Origin: Bacteroidota bacterium | GTDB lineage: Bacteria; Bacteroidota; Bacteroidia; NS11-12g; UBA955 | Assembly (NCBI GenBank): GCA_018333525.1 | Contig: JAGXTF010000059.1 | Coordinates: 81,334 to 123,906 of the forward strand | Length of the DNA: 42,573 nt | Direction: 5' to 3' | Part shown: piece by piece, positions 22,704 through 30,935 of the stretch | Layout: every line of letters starts with the position of its first letter | Position numbering within the stretch: the stretch's first letter is position 1 | The notes under the pieces: model-generated | Seen by the model: only the letters and a program-made list of their open reading frames with translations | Database searches by the model: none | What the model was told of the DNA's origin: nothing | Position numbers and translations under genes: made by a program

Positions 22704-24254
22704 ATGAATCTCCGGAGGTTATTCACCCTTATTTTATTGGCAGTAACGGGAAAACAAATACAAGCCCAAAGCCCTGATTGGGCTGAAAAAATCGCCCCCA
22801 TTCTTTATACCAACTGCTCTGGTTGCCATATAGAAGGAGGCATTGCGCCTATGAGCTTTACGGGATACGAGGCCGCCAAAACATACGCTTATTCCATAAA
22901 AGGCGCGACACAAAGTAAATCTATGCCTCCCTGGCCCGCTGATCCACAGTACAGGCGAATGGCACATGAGAAATTGCTCAGTGCTCAGGAAATTCAGGAC
23001 ATCTCCGATTGGGTGGATGCAGGCATGCCATCCGGAGACACAACCAAAGCACCGGCAGCACCATCACCAAAAACCGGAAGCAGCATATTAAATGCGAACC
23101 TGAAGCTAAAAATGCCCGATTACAAAGTGAAAACATCCAACGATGAATACCGTTGTTTTGTATTACCAACCGGGCTTTCTGCGGATAAATTTCTCACTGA
23201 AATTGAAGTAGTACCGGGAAATTATTCCGTTGTACACCATGTATTGGTTTTTCATGATACCAGCAAAGTGCCATTGCAATTGGACAGTGCAGACCCAAAT
23301 CCCGGTTATCTGGGATTTGGAGGTACAGGCTCTTCCACCTCCAAAATGATTGGGGTTTGGGTTCCGGGGCAAGACCCTTTTCAAATGCCACCCGGTATGG
23401 GAATAAAATTGGAGAAAAATGGATATATCATTCTACAGGTGCATTATCCTGCAAACATTCAGGATGTTACGGACAGTTCCAAGGTATATCTCAAATACAG
23501 TAGCAGTGCATTACGCGAAGTTGGAATTGCACCAGCGTTGAATCACATAGCACCCAGTTTGCAAAACGGACCATTGTATATTCCTGCAAATCAGAAAAAG
23601 GATTTTACATCCAAATACACTGTGCCTATTGATATTTCCATATTTGCAGTGGCTCCGCATATGCATTTAATCGGACAAAAAATCAAGGCGTTTGGAGTTG
23701 TTAAACCCGGCGATACAAATAAATTTATTTCCATTCCGCAATGGGATTTTCATTGGCAAAGAACTTATACATTTACCAAAGTACAGAAAATTCCCTCCGG
23801 CACTGTTTTATGGGGAAATGCGTCTTACGACAATACTTCCGGAAATCCCCTGAATCCTAATAAACCACCAAAAGCAGTGAGCCTGGGTGAAGCAACAACC
23901 GATGAAATGATGTTGGTTTATTTTTGGTACACCTTGTACCAGAATGGTGATGAAAATATGGTATTGGATACCACACAACCCAAAAACTTAAGCCATACCA
24001 ATTCTTTCGCAACTCATTCAATAGTCGGGTTTCCGAATCCGGCCGGCGAAATTTACCATTTGCGCGGTGTTACAAACGAAAAAGATCGATTGAATTATCA
24101 ATTATTTAATGTTGCCGGAAAATTAATTCCATGTTCGTGGAAATGGAATGGCGAAGAAGTAGAATTTGATATTCGCAATCTGGCGGCCGGAAATTATTAT
24201 TTAAAGATTTCCGGTATCGGTTTTACCAAAAATATGGCATTGATAAAACTCTAA
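22704..24254 (+). CDS. Cytochrome c / PHM-like copper monooxygenase with T9SS sorting domain
   Basis: A 516-residue secreted fusion. Signal peptide about 1-22; a short cytochrome c domain with the haem motif CSGCH at 38-42 and candidate Met ligands at 50 or 74; then a type II copper-, ascorbate-dependent monooxygenase-like domain; and a C-terminal T9SS type-A domain from about 438 (IVGFPNPAGE, NVAGKLIPC, LAAGNYYLKI). The six copper ligands of PHM have counterparts: His178, His179 and His247 for one copper, and His319, His321 and Met402 or Met403 for the other. PHM-like enzymes hydroxylate C-H bonds; the fused cytochrome could supply electrons (inference). Its stop overlaps the RidA stop on the other strand. 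Confidence 0.88.
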   Translation: MNLRRLFTLILLAVTGKQIQAQSPDWAEKIAPILYTNCSGCHIEGGIAPMSFTGYEAAKTYAYSIKGATQSKSMPPWPADPQYRRMAHEKLLSAQEIQDISDWVDAGMPSGDTTKAPAAPSPKTGSSILNANLKLKMPDYKVKTSNDEYRCFVLPTGLSADKFLTEIEVVPGNYSVVHHVLVFHDTSKVPLQLDSADPNPGYLGFGGTGSSTSKMIGVWVPGQDPFQMPPGMGIKLEKNGYIILQVHYPANIQDVTDSSKVYLKYSSSALREVGIAPALNHIAPSLQNGPLYIPANQKKDFTSKYTVPIDISIFAVAPHMHLIGQKIKAFGVVKPGDTNKFISIPQWDFHWQRTYTFTKVQKIPSGTVLWGNASYDNTSGNPLNPNKPPKAVSLGEATTDEMMLVYFWYTLYQNGDENMVLDTTQPKNLSHTNSFATHSIVGFPNPAGEIYHLRGVTNEKDRLNYQLFNVAGKLIPCSWKWNGEEVEFDIRNLAAGNYYLKISGIGFTKNMALIKL

Positions 24255-24634
24255 GGGAGCATAGCTACCACTGAAATTTCAACCAACGCATCTTTCGGCA
24301 GGCGGCTTACTTCCACCGTTTCTCTTGCAGGAAAATCAGCGGTAAAATAACTCCCGTACACGGCATTAATCTTAGGGAAATCATCCATATTTTTGATAAA
24401 TATGGAGGTTTTAACGATACTGGAATAATCCAGGCCGGCTTCTTTTAAAAGCGCACCTACATTGTTCATGGCAATTTTCGTTTGTTCTTCCACATTGCCT
24501 TCCGACATTTTTCCAGTGGAAGGATCAATGGCAATCTGTCCGGACAGGTAAACAAAATTTCTGGCTTTCACACCCTGGCTATAGGGCCCAATGGGCTCAG
24601 GTGCATTTTTGGTATATATGGTTTGGCGATTCAT
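24251..24634 (-). CDS. RidA-family enamine/imine deaminase
   Basis: With the ATG at 24634 this is 127 residues, the standard RidA length, starting MNRQTIYTKNAPEPIGPYSQG. RidA hydrolyses reactive enamine/imine intermediates such as 2-aminoacrylate in the cytoplasm. Typical segments are GPYSQGVKARNFVYLSGQI, NVGALLKEAG, VKTSIFIKNMDDFPKIN, and the C-terminal ARETVEVSRLPKDALVEI with the conserved arginine before E-T-V-E-V. A longer frame from ATG 24736 would add a basic, hydrophobic, lipobox-like N terminus (LFAC) and overlap the divergent gene; I prefer the short form. Its TAG stop overlaps the TAA of the convergent copper oxygenase gene. Confidence 0.9.
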   Translation of the reverse strand: MNRQTIYTKNAPEPIGPYSQGVKARNFVYLSGQIAIDPSTGKMSEGNVEEQTKIAMNNVGALLKEAGLDYSSIVKTSIFIKNMDDFPKINAVYGSYFTADFPARETVEVSRLPKDALVEISVVAMLP

Positions 24635-24650
24635 GGATTCCTTATTTTTG
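24622..24650 (+). promoter_or_regulatory. Promoter for the 3HCDH-like gene, overlapping the RidA start
   Basis: TTTG (24622-24625), 17 bases, then TATTTTTG (24643-24650), an exact TAnnTTTG box. The ATG at 24658 follows seven bases later, implying a very short or absent leader. The element spans the first codons of the divergent RidA gene and supports 24658 as the start of the plus-strand gene. Confidence 0.6.
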
Positions 24651-24657
24651 CTGCCAC

Positions 24658-25317
24658 ATGCAAACAGGTATATTGGGGTCCCCAGCACAATCAAAAGCCT
24701 GGCAGCTACTTGCCGGCGAAAATAATGCCTGTACATGGCTGCAAGATACCCAATCGTCAAAGAATTTTAATTTGGTCATCGATTTGGAATTTGATGACCA
24801 TCCGGAACGCATTTTGGAATATGCCGGAAATACTGAAACCATATTTCTACTGGGAGCAGTAAAAATCACACCTGAACTTGCATTTGCAAATGCGGGTATT
24901 GCATATTCCGGAGAAAAGATTTTTGGAATCAATTCCATACCCTCTTTTTTGGAAAGGAAAACCCTGGAAATCAGCAATCCATTTTCACTGGATATTGCCA
25001 TGCTGGCTGAGTTAAAATGGTGGGATCAGATGGAGTGGGTAAAAAGCCGGGTGGGAATGGTAACGCCACGCATTGTTTTCATGATTATTAATGAGGCGTA
25101 TTTTACTTTTCAGGAGGGTACTGCTACCCGTGAAGACATTAATGCCGCGATGAAACTTGGCACCAATTATCCCCGTGGACCATTTGAATGGTGTGAAGTT
25201 GCAGGAATTGCAAATGTGTATGAAACTCTGTTAGCGGTTTATGAAGATACACGCGATGAGCGCTATAAAATTTGCCCTGCTTTGAAGTCAGAATATCTGT
25301 TGCAAAACATACGCTGA
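24658..25317 (+). CDS. 3-hydroxyacyl-CoA dehydrogenase C-terminal-like protein
   Basis: A 219-residue cytoplasmic protein. The C-terminal 90 residues match the helical C-terminal domain of 3-hydroxyacyl-CoA dehydrogenases: VTPRIVFMIINEAYFTFQEGTA, DINAAMKLGTNYPRGPFEW, and a final helix. The N-terminal 120 residues look like a shortened nucleotide-binding-type fold (GILGSP, NLVIDLEFDD, IFLLGAVK) without a clear GxGxxG loop, so NAD binding and catalysis are doubtful. It may be a non-catalytic or divergent beta-oxidation relative. The start at 24658 is supported by the promoter box seven bases upstream; an open frame continues upstream to 24601 without support. Confidence 0.75.
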   Translation: MQTGILGSPAQSKAWQLLAGENNACTWLQDTQSSKNFNLVIDLEFDDHPERILEYAGNTETIFLLGAVKITPELAFANAGIAYSGEKIFGINSIPSFLERKTLEISNPFSLDIAMLAELKWWDQMEWVKSRVGMVTPRIVFMIINEAYFTFQEGTATREDINAAMKLGTNYPRGPFEWCEVAGIANVYETLLAVYEDTRDERYKICPALKSEYLLQNIR

Positions 25318-25498
25318 GTTCTTCGGGTGCATAATTTTTACGGCATGGGATTTATTTCCATGAAACCTTCGTAAACAGGGACAAAAAAGCACCTGTGTCC
25401 ATTGGTGGTAACGCCTATAGGCAATGTGAACAAATCTGGTATAAAATTGATTCAATTATGAATTAAAATATTAAAATTTGGAGCAAACGAGTTTGTGC

Positions 25499-26845
25499 AT
25501 GGCAGCAAAGAAGAAATCCTCCGAAATACTCCCAAAAATTTTTGTACTCGACACCTCAGTAATTCTCTATGACCACAACGCCATTTTAAATTTTGATGAG
25601 CATGATGTGGCCATTCCAATAACCGTTTTGGAAGAGCTCGATAATTTTAAGAAGGGAAATGACACTTTAAATTTTGAAGCGCGTGAATTTATTCGCTTCA
25701 TCGATAAAATGTCCCAGGGTAATTCCCTGAACCACTGGATAGCGCTGGGAAATGGCAGCCACAGCAAGTTCAAGGTTATCATGGATGAAAGCTCTAAAGT
25801 AGATGCAGAAGCTATTTTTAACGGGAAAAAAGCAGATCACAAAATTTTAAATGCAGCCATGCATATTCAGGCGGAATATCCGGACCGAAATGTGATTTTG
25901 GTGAGCAAGGATGTGAACCTGCGATTAAAAGCCAGGTCCTTGAGTTTGGCAGCCGAGGATTATGAAACCGGAAAAATAAAAAATGTAGATGGCCTTTACA
26001 AGGGAATTACATTTACTGAATTGGATGACAGTGCAGTAATTGATTCTCTGCATGAAAAAAATATTATTCCGGCAAAGGGAATTTTAAATGGCCATGCAAA
26101 TGCGAATCACTATTACATTTTAAAGAACCATAAAAGTTCCATATTGGCATATTTCAATCCTACCACAAATAATTTGGAAAAAGTTGAAAAAAGAAGTGCT
26201 TATGGAATTAAACCAAAGAATGCGGAGCAGGCATTTGCCATGCATGCGCTGTTAAACGACAATATCAAACTGGTAACCATACAGGGTGTGGCGGGAACAG
26301 GAAAAACATTACTGGCTCTGGCATGCGCGCTGGAAAACAGAAGCATGTTTCGTCAGATCTATCTGGCCCGTCCGATTATTCCATTAAATAATAAAGATAT
26401 TGGATTTTTACCGGGTGATATTAAGGCAAAAATTAATCCTTATATGGAACCTTTGTGGGACAATTTAAAATTCATCCAAAATCAATATTCTGAAAATGCG
26501 AAAGAAAGCCAACGAATTAAAGAAATGGTGGAGAATGAAAAATTGCTGGTTACACCACTTGCGTATATACGCGGCAGAAGTCTTTCCAATATTATGTTTA
26601 TAGTGGATGAAGCGCAAAACCTTACTCCGCTTGAAATAAAAACCATTATTACCCGTGCAGGGGAAGGAACCAAAATTGTATTTACCGGCGACATCAACCA
26701 AATTGATACACCTTATCTGGACGCGCAGTCCAATGGTTTGAGTTATTTGATAGACCGTATGCGCAACCAGAATTTATACGCACATACCACATTGGAAAAA
26801 GGAGAAAGATCGGAACTGGCCAATTTGGCGAATGAATTGTTATAG
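25499..26845 (+). CDS. PIN-PhoH family ATPase/ribonuclease
   Basis: A 448-residue cytoplasmic protein with two domains. The N-terminal PIN nuclease domain starts at FVLDTSVILYDHNA (Asp18) with a second acidic site in VLEELDNF (Glu45/Glu46). The C-terminal PhoH domain has Walker A GVAGTGKT (263-270, Lys269) and Walker B VDEAQ (369-373), with LARPIIPLNNKDIGFLPGDI between them. This is the long PhoH2/YlaK-type architecture, thought to couple RNA unwinding to cleavage. The ATG at 25499 gives MAAKKKSSE; the frame also has a TTG at 25478. It stands alone, 181 bp after the preceding gene. Confidence 0.93.
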   Translation: MAAKKKSSEILPKIFVLDTSVILYDHNAILNFDEHDVAIPITVLEELDNFKKGNDTLNFEAREFIRFIDKMSQGNSLNHWIALGNGSHSKFKVIMDESSKVDAEAIFNGKKADHKILNAAMHIQAEYPDRNVILVSKDVNLRLKARSLSLAAEDYETGKIKNVDGLYKGITFTELDDSAVIDSLHEKNIIPAKGILNGHANANHYYILKNHKSSILAYFNPTTNNLEKVEKRSAYGIKPKNAEQAFAMHALLNDNIKLVTIQGVAGTGKTLLALACALENRSMFRQIYLARPIIPLNNKDIGFLPGDIKAKINPYMEPLWDNLKFIQNQYSENAKESQRIKEMVENEKLLVTPLAYIRGRSLSNIMFIVDEAQNLTPLEIKTIITRAGEGTKIVFTGDINQIDTPYLDAQSNGLSYLIDRMRNQNLYAHTTLEKGERSELANLANELL

Positions 26846-26880
26846 TTGAAATAAAATTTAGAAATTGCGTTTCACACACG

Positions 26881-27549
26881 ATGAAACACATTTTCGGTGT
26901 AATATTTATATTTTCTTGTTTTCAATTAATTAAGGCGCAGTCGGATTCTATTGTCGTCAGAATTTTATCTGAGACCCATCAGGAAATGCATTATAACTCT
27001 ACCACACGCATTTCTACGGCTTATCTCAATGTGGATGGAAATATGTTTTTTTATTCGGATTCCAAAAAATTCAAAACTTTTTATAGCCCCGGGATTTCAA
27101 AATATTCCGGATTTCGCTGTTCCGGTGAATACAATAAGATATCAGATACAAATGGGATTTTAAAATTATATACAGGAAAAACAGGTAACAAACTTTATTT
27201 TCTGGAAATGCGAAGTGATACTTTTTATCTGGATTCTGTTCAACCCGATTCTACCGGAATTATTGCTTTAGAATTTCGTAATGAAAAATCCGATGAAGGA
27301 GTTTTCACTGTGGATTATATTAAAAATACCCATGTATCAAATTGGGATTTGGCCATATCCAACATGAATACGGATGGGTTGATGCGAGAGAATCACCAAT
27401 ATAAGGTTTATGACGCCTTGCGAAATAAATGTCTGCATGCACCTGATGCAAATACGAGTTTGGCATTTTATATATTTTATGCGAAAAGTTTTCGGATGGT
27501 GAATGAAAAACAATTCAATAAAATTAAAAAGGAGAAGATGAAGTTTTAG
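26881..27549 (+). CDS. Secreted protein of unknown function
   Basis: I do not recognise this 222-residue protein. It starts with a clear signal peptide (MKHIFGVIFIFSCFQLIKAQ), then mixed beta-rich sequence full of Tyr, Phe and Ser (YLNVDGNMFFYSDSKKFKTFY), and a basic C-terminal tail (KIKKEKMKF). Two cysteines (FRCSGE and NKCLHA) may pair. There is no lipobox, no repeat and no T9SS sorting domain. It lies 35 bp behind phoH on the same strand and converges on the WG-repeat gene. Confidence 0.7.
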   Translation: MKHIFGVIFIFSCFQLIKAQSDSIVVRILSETHQEMHYNSTTRISTAYLNVDGNMFFYSDSKKFKTFYSPGISKYSGFRCSGEYNKISDTNGILKLYTGKTGNKLYFLEMRSDTFYLDSVQPDSTGIIALEFRNEKSDEGVFTVDYIKNTHVSNWDLAISNMNTDGLMRENHQYKVYDALRNKCLHAPDANTSLAFYIFYAKSFRMVNEKQFNKIKKEKMKF

Positions 27550-27557
27550 ATTTAATC

Positions 27558-27579
27558 GATTTTCACATCAATGAAAATC
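27558..27579. terminator. Possible weak convergent terminator
   Basis: GATTTTCA (27558-27565) pairs with TGAAAATC (27572-27579) around a six-base loop, at the convergent ends of the secreted-protein and WG-repeat genes. It is AT-rich with no good T run, so its function is uncertain. Confidence 0.3.
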
Positions 27580-28542
27580 TTCCACATAATCGAATTGAAA
27601 GGGAATAATAATTTTCCCTTTTTTATTGATAAAGCCCCATTTGCCATTCTTTTTTACAGCTACCAATCCGTTTGAATAATCCCCCGCGGCTTCGTATTGC
27701 GGGTCTATATAAACTTTCCCTTTCTTATTCATAAATCCCCATTGACCGCTTATTCTCACTGCAGTCATGGTCTTATTGTAATTTCTGGCACTTTCATATT
27801 TATCAAACAGAATTTTTCCATGTTGGTCTGTAAATCCGCAACTATCAAAATAATAAACATTAATAACACCATCGGTAATACTGGTAGACATTCCCTGCCC
27901 TGAAAATGAGTCCAGAACATTCCCAAAAGTATCAAAAACCAGTGTTTCTGACATATCTATACTTCTAACAGCTTTTCCATGGTCAAAATTGCTGCACCAA
28001 TGATCGAAACGAAAAGCAATTTCCCCTTTTTTGTTGATATGAGCCTCTCCTGCAGAAACAGACATAATTCCGATTGCCGCAAATCCTTCTTTGAAATCGG
28101 AAGCCGCGCGCAAATTGGGTTCAATTACCATATTCCCCTTTATGTTAACATATCCCCAATGATCATATCCATAAATAAAATTTCGATCATCCCACCAACC
28201 TTCTGTACATACCAGAGATAATCCACAACTGAGTACGGATGCAAATTTTATGTTTCTTAATTCTGTAATTACTTTGTCGTTCCGATCTACAAAATACCAG
28301 TTTGTATCTATGCACACATTTGCGACGCCTTCACTATAGCCATAGCTGGTATAAGTATATTGCCAGGAAGGATAATAGGTATATTTTTGGGGGATTACCC
28401 ACTCTCCTTTTTTATTGATGAAACCATAAGTAAAAACAGAATCTGTTCTTCCAATTACAGCTAATGCACGAGAAGTATCGTCCTGAGAAAATACAATATT
28501 CTGAATTAAAAATAATCCTATAAAAAGGTGTGTGTGTTTCAA
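27568..28542 (-). CDS. Exported WG-repeat protein
   Basis: A 324-residue envelope protein made of about six WG repeats, each a W-G-[FY]-[IVM]-[ND]-x-K-G core followed by a strand pair (for example WGFMNKKGKVYIDPQYE and WGFINKKGKIIIPFQFD). WG repeats form beta-rich folds that usually bind partners; no enzyme activity is implied. There is no ATG near the N terminus. A TTG at 28542 gives the best signal peptide (MKHTHLFIGLFLIQNIVFSQ), while a longer TTG frame from 28575 has a poorer one. It is probably the last gene of the minus-strand run that begins at 31448. Confidence 0.82.
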   Translation of the reverse strand: MKHTHLFIGLFLIQNIVFSQDDTSRALAVIGRTDSVFTYGFINKKGEWVIPQKYTYYPSWQYTYTSYGYSEGVANVCIDTNWYFVDRNDKVITELRNIKFASVLSCGLSLVCTEGWWDDRNFIYGYDHWGYVNIKGNMVIEPNLRAASDFKEGFAAIGIMSVSAGEAHINKKGEIAFRFDHWCSNFDHGKAVRSIDMSETLVFDTFGNVLDSFSGQGMSTSITDGVINVYYFDSCGFTDQHGKILFDKYESARNYNKTMTAVRISGQWGFMNKKGKVYIDPQYEAAGDYSNGLVAVKKNGKWGFINKKGKIIIPFQFDYVEDFH

Positions 28543-28588
28543 AAAAGGAAATATTATTTCCTTATAACGAAACAAATAAATATTTATT

Positions 28589-28957
28589 TCAGAATTGGTT
28601 GGTGCGAAGTAAAACCAGGGTGCAGGCTTCTTCGCTTTCTATCCCCTCTTTATGCAATAAAACTTCCAGTTCCGGATTTTCTGTCCCCGGATTGAAAATA
28701 ACGCGTTTGGGTTTCAGGCCGACAATATTTTGATAATACTGCTTTTGATTTTCAGGATTCAGGTATAAGGTAATGGTATCAAAGGTTTCACCGGTTGGAA
28801 ATTCATTTAAAATTGGAATTCCTGCGCAATTGCCTTTCTTTTTACCATAACAAATAACGCTATGGCCATAATCGCGCAGCATTCTGGTGGCAATAAAGGA
28901 ATACCGCCATTCGTTGGTGCTTGCTCCAATTACGAGGACATTTTCGGGATTCGCCAT
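28589..28957 (-). CDS. CoA-binding (Rossmann) protein
   Basis: A 122-residue protein with the CoA_binding_2 fold: VLVIGASTNEWRYS at 8-21 is the nucleotide loop, GHSVICYGKKKGNCAGIPI is the second strand and loop, and TITLYLNPENQ and PKRVIFNPGTENPELE complete the sheet. Proteins of this YccU-like type bind CoA or a related nucleotide; the reaction, if any, is unknown. The ATG at 28957 is used in preference to a TTG two codons upstream. It lies 44 bp behind the FAD oxidoreductase and 46 bp before the WG-repeat protein. Confidence 0.9.
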   Translation of the reverse strand: MANPENVLVIGASTNEWRYSFIATRMLRDYGHSVICYGKKKGNCAGIPILNEFPTGETFDTITLYLNPENQKQYYQNIVGLKPKRVIFNPGTENPELEVLLHKEGIESEEACTLVLLRTNQF

Positions 28958-29001
28958 TTGCAAATTACTTTATTATAACAATTCAAAGTTAGTTGTTGTT
29001 T

Positions 29002-30546
29002 TTACAATTTCGCTGAATACAAAATAGACTGGGCTACTCGCATACCATCCAAAGCAGCGCTCATGATACCTCCGGCGTAACCGGCACCCTCACCGGTTGG
29101 ATACAAATTCTCCAGTTGGACATGGTTTAATTTTTCTTTGTCTCGTGGAATTTTTACCGGAGAAGATGTGCGGCTTTCTACCCCAACCAAAACGGCATCA
29201 TTGGTTCTGAATGCCCGATATTTTTTACCGAGTGCCACCAATGCTTCGCGGATACTTTTGCTTACGGTATCCGACAAAACTTCTTCCAATTTCCTGCTTG
29301 CAATTCCGGGTAAATATGAACATTCCGGCAAAGTGGATGATGCTTTATTCTGTATAAAGTCTTCCAATCTCTGCGCAGGAGCAGTTAGATTTCCCTGTGT
29401 TGCAAATGCGAGTTGCTCGTAATGTTGCTGATAATGCATGGCAGAAAGTGCACCGTATTTTTCAAAAGATTTAAAATCTTTTTCATCTACTGACACAACA
29501 AATCCACTATTTGCGAATTTGCCATTTCTCCTGCTCGGGCTCCAACCATTTACCACTACTTCTCCCTTAGAGGTGGCAGCTGGCGCGATAATGCCACCCG
29601 GACACATGCAAAATGAAAATACACCCTTACCATGCACCTGTTCCACAAAAGAATAAGACGCAGCCGGCAAAATTTCAGGTTTGATTTTGCAATGGTATTG
29701 CATGCTGTCAATTAAAGATTGCGAGTGTTCCATACGCACCCCAATTGCGAAAGGCTTTGCCTCAATTTCTATTTTGTTGGCATAAAACCATTGAAATATA
29801 TCCCTTGCAGAATGCCCGGTTGCGAGAATTAATTTCGAAACTGAAATGGTTTCATTTTTTGCTGTTTTTACGGAAACAATTTTATTTCCCTGAATGACAA
29901 AGTCAGTAATTCTGGTTTCAAAATGAATTTCGCCCCCACAATCCAAAATAGATTCTCTATATTTTTCAATAATTGCAGGCAACTTATTGGTACCGATGTG
30001 TGGATGTGCATCCCAAAGAATTTGTTCGGTTGCACCATGTTCACAAAGACTAGCCAGTACTTTGGAAACGGGTCCGCGTTTGTCACTTCTGGTATATAAT
30101 TTCCCATCTGAATAAGTACCAGCACCACCTTCTCCAAAACAATAGTTGGAATCCGGATTTACTTCGTGATTTTTCACCAGATCCGCCAAGTCAAATCTGC
30201 GCAAACGCACTTCTTTTCCGCGCTCAAAAATTACAGGTTTGTAACCATTTTCGATGAGTTGCATAGCGGCAAAAATGCCTGCAGGTCCAAATCCAACTAT
30301 ATGCACTTCAGGTTTGTTTGTAACATTTTGCAGTTTAAAACCGGAAAAAGTATTTACCGTTTCATCTGCAGCATACACATCGATTCCAAAAAGAAAATAA
30401 GGAACTTTTCCCCGTGAGTCAATAGACCTTTTTGCAAGTACGGCCTTGCTATTAGGCAATCCGGATTGCCTGCAGGCCTGTTGCAGAATTTCCGACATTT
30501 CCGGTGATTTTTCGGCTTCATATTTGAGTTGAATTCTTACTGGCAT
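29002..30546 (-). CDS. FAD-dependent oxidoreductase (COG2509 type)
   Basis: A 514-residue flavoprotein. Residues 1-80 are a small N-terminal domain containing an RSIDSRGKVPYFLFGIDV segment. The FAD Rossmann motif is VGFGPAGIFAA (84-94), followed by CFGEGGAGTYSDGKLYT near residue 145 and a C-terminal GEGAGYAGGIMSAALDG that would contact FAD. A mid-protein Cys/Pro-rich CMCPGG motif is also present. The arrangement matches the uncharacterised FAD-dependent dehydrogenase family found in most bacteria, whose substrate is not known. The ATG at 30546 lies three bases after the stop of the upstream HExxH gene, so the two are co-translated. Confidence 0.92.
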   Translation of the reverse strand: MPVRIQLKYEAEKSPEMSEILQQACRQSGLPNSKAVLAKRSIDSRGKVPYFLFGIDVYAADETVNTFSGFKLQNVTNKPEVHIVGFGPAGIFAAMQLIENGYKPVIFERGKEVRLRRFDLADLVKNHEVNPDSNYCFGEGGAGTYSDGKLYTRSDKRGPVSKVLASLCEHGATEQILWDAHPHIGTNKLPAIIEKYRESILDCGGEIHFETRITDFVIQGNKIVSVKTAKNETISVSKLILATGHSARDIFQWFYANKIEIEAKPFAIGVRMEHSQSLIDSMQYHCKIKPEILPAASYSFVEQVHGKGVFSFCMCPGGIIAPAATSKGEVVVNGWSPSRRNGKFANSGFVVSVDEKDFKSFEKYGALSAMHYQQHYEQLAFATQGNLTAPAQRLEDFIQNKASSTLPECSYLPGIASRKLEEVLSDTVSKSIREALVALGKKYRAFRTNDAVLVGVESRTSSPVKIPRDKEKLNHVQLENLYPTGEGAGYAGGIMSAALDGMRVAQSILYSAKL

Positions 30547-30549
30547 TTT

Positions 30550-30918
30550 TCAATAAAATTTAACCCAATGAAACCACTTTCTATTTTTCAAATAATCTTT
30601 TCGTGTTTCAAAGCGATACGCTTCCTGTTCAAATACGATGGATTTATATGCTTTGTTTTTATCTTTAAATAGAATTAACCGAATAAAATATTCCATAAAA
30701 TACCACACATAAAAAAACACAATCAACAATTCCAATTGCTGGCGGAAGTGAATTTTTTCGTGTCTGATAACATCTTCTCCCAACTCAATTCTTGTTTTAC
30801 CGGATATGATAAAAGGCCAGACAGCCATTGCTGTGAAGCGATGGCTGCCAAAGGTGAGAATCTTAAATAATATGGGACTGTAAATGTAGATGGGACAAAA
30901 ATAATTTAACCCATCCAC
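30550..30918 (-). CDS. Small membrane protein with HExxH motif
   Basis: A 122-residue protein with HEKIH at 53-57, a transmembrane segment right after it (LELLIVFFYVWYFMEYFIRLILF, 62-84), and VFEQEAYRFE at 95-104. An HExxH helix followed about 40 residues later by a Glu in an E-x-E-A context is the zinc-site layout of M48/M56-type metallopeptidases, but this protein is less than half their size. It may be a minimal or degenerate membrane peptidase; activity is not shown. The likely start is GTG at 30918, since the first ATG (30828) would remove a conserved-looking hydrophobic N terminus. It sits between an outer-membrane protein gene and the FAD oxidoreductase. Confidence 0.7.
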   Translation of the reverse strand: MDGLNYFCPIYIYSPILFKILTFGSHRFTAMAVWPFIISGKTRIELGEDVIRHEKIHFRQQLELLIVFFYVWYFMEYFIRLILFKDKNKAYKSIVFEQEAYRFETRKDYLKNRKWFHWVKFY

Positions 30919-30935
30919 AAAATACCAGAAGCTAA

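Noticed and set aside
24601-24657. Longer N terminus for the 3HCDH-like protein
   Set aside because: It would lie upstream of and across the promoter box at 24643-24650 and is aromatic-rich antisense of the RidA start.
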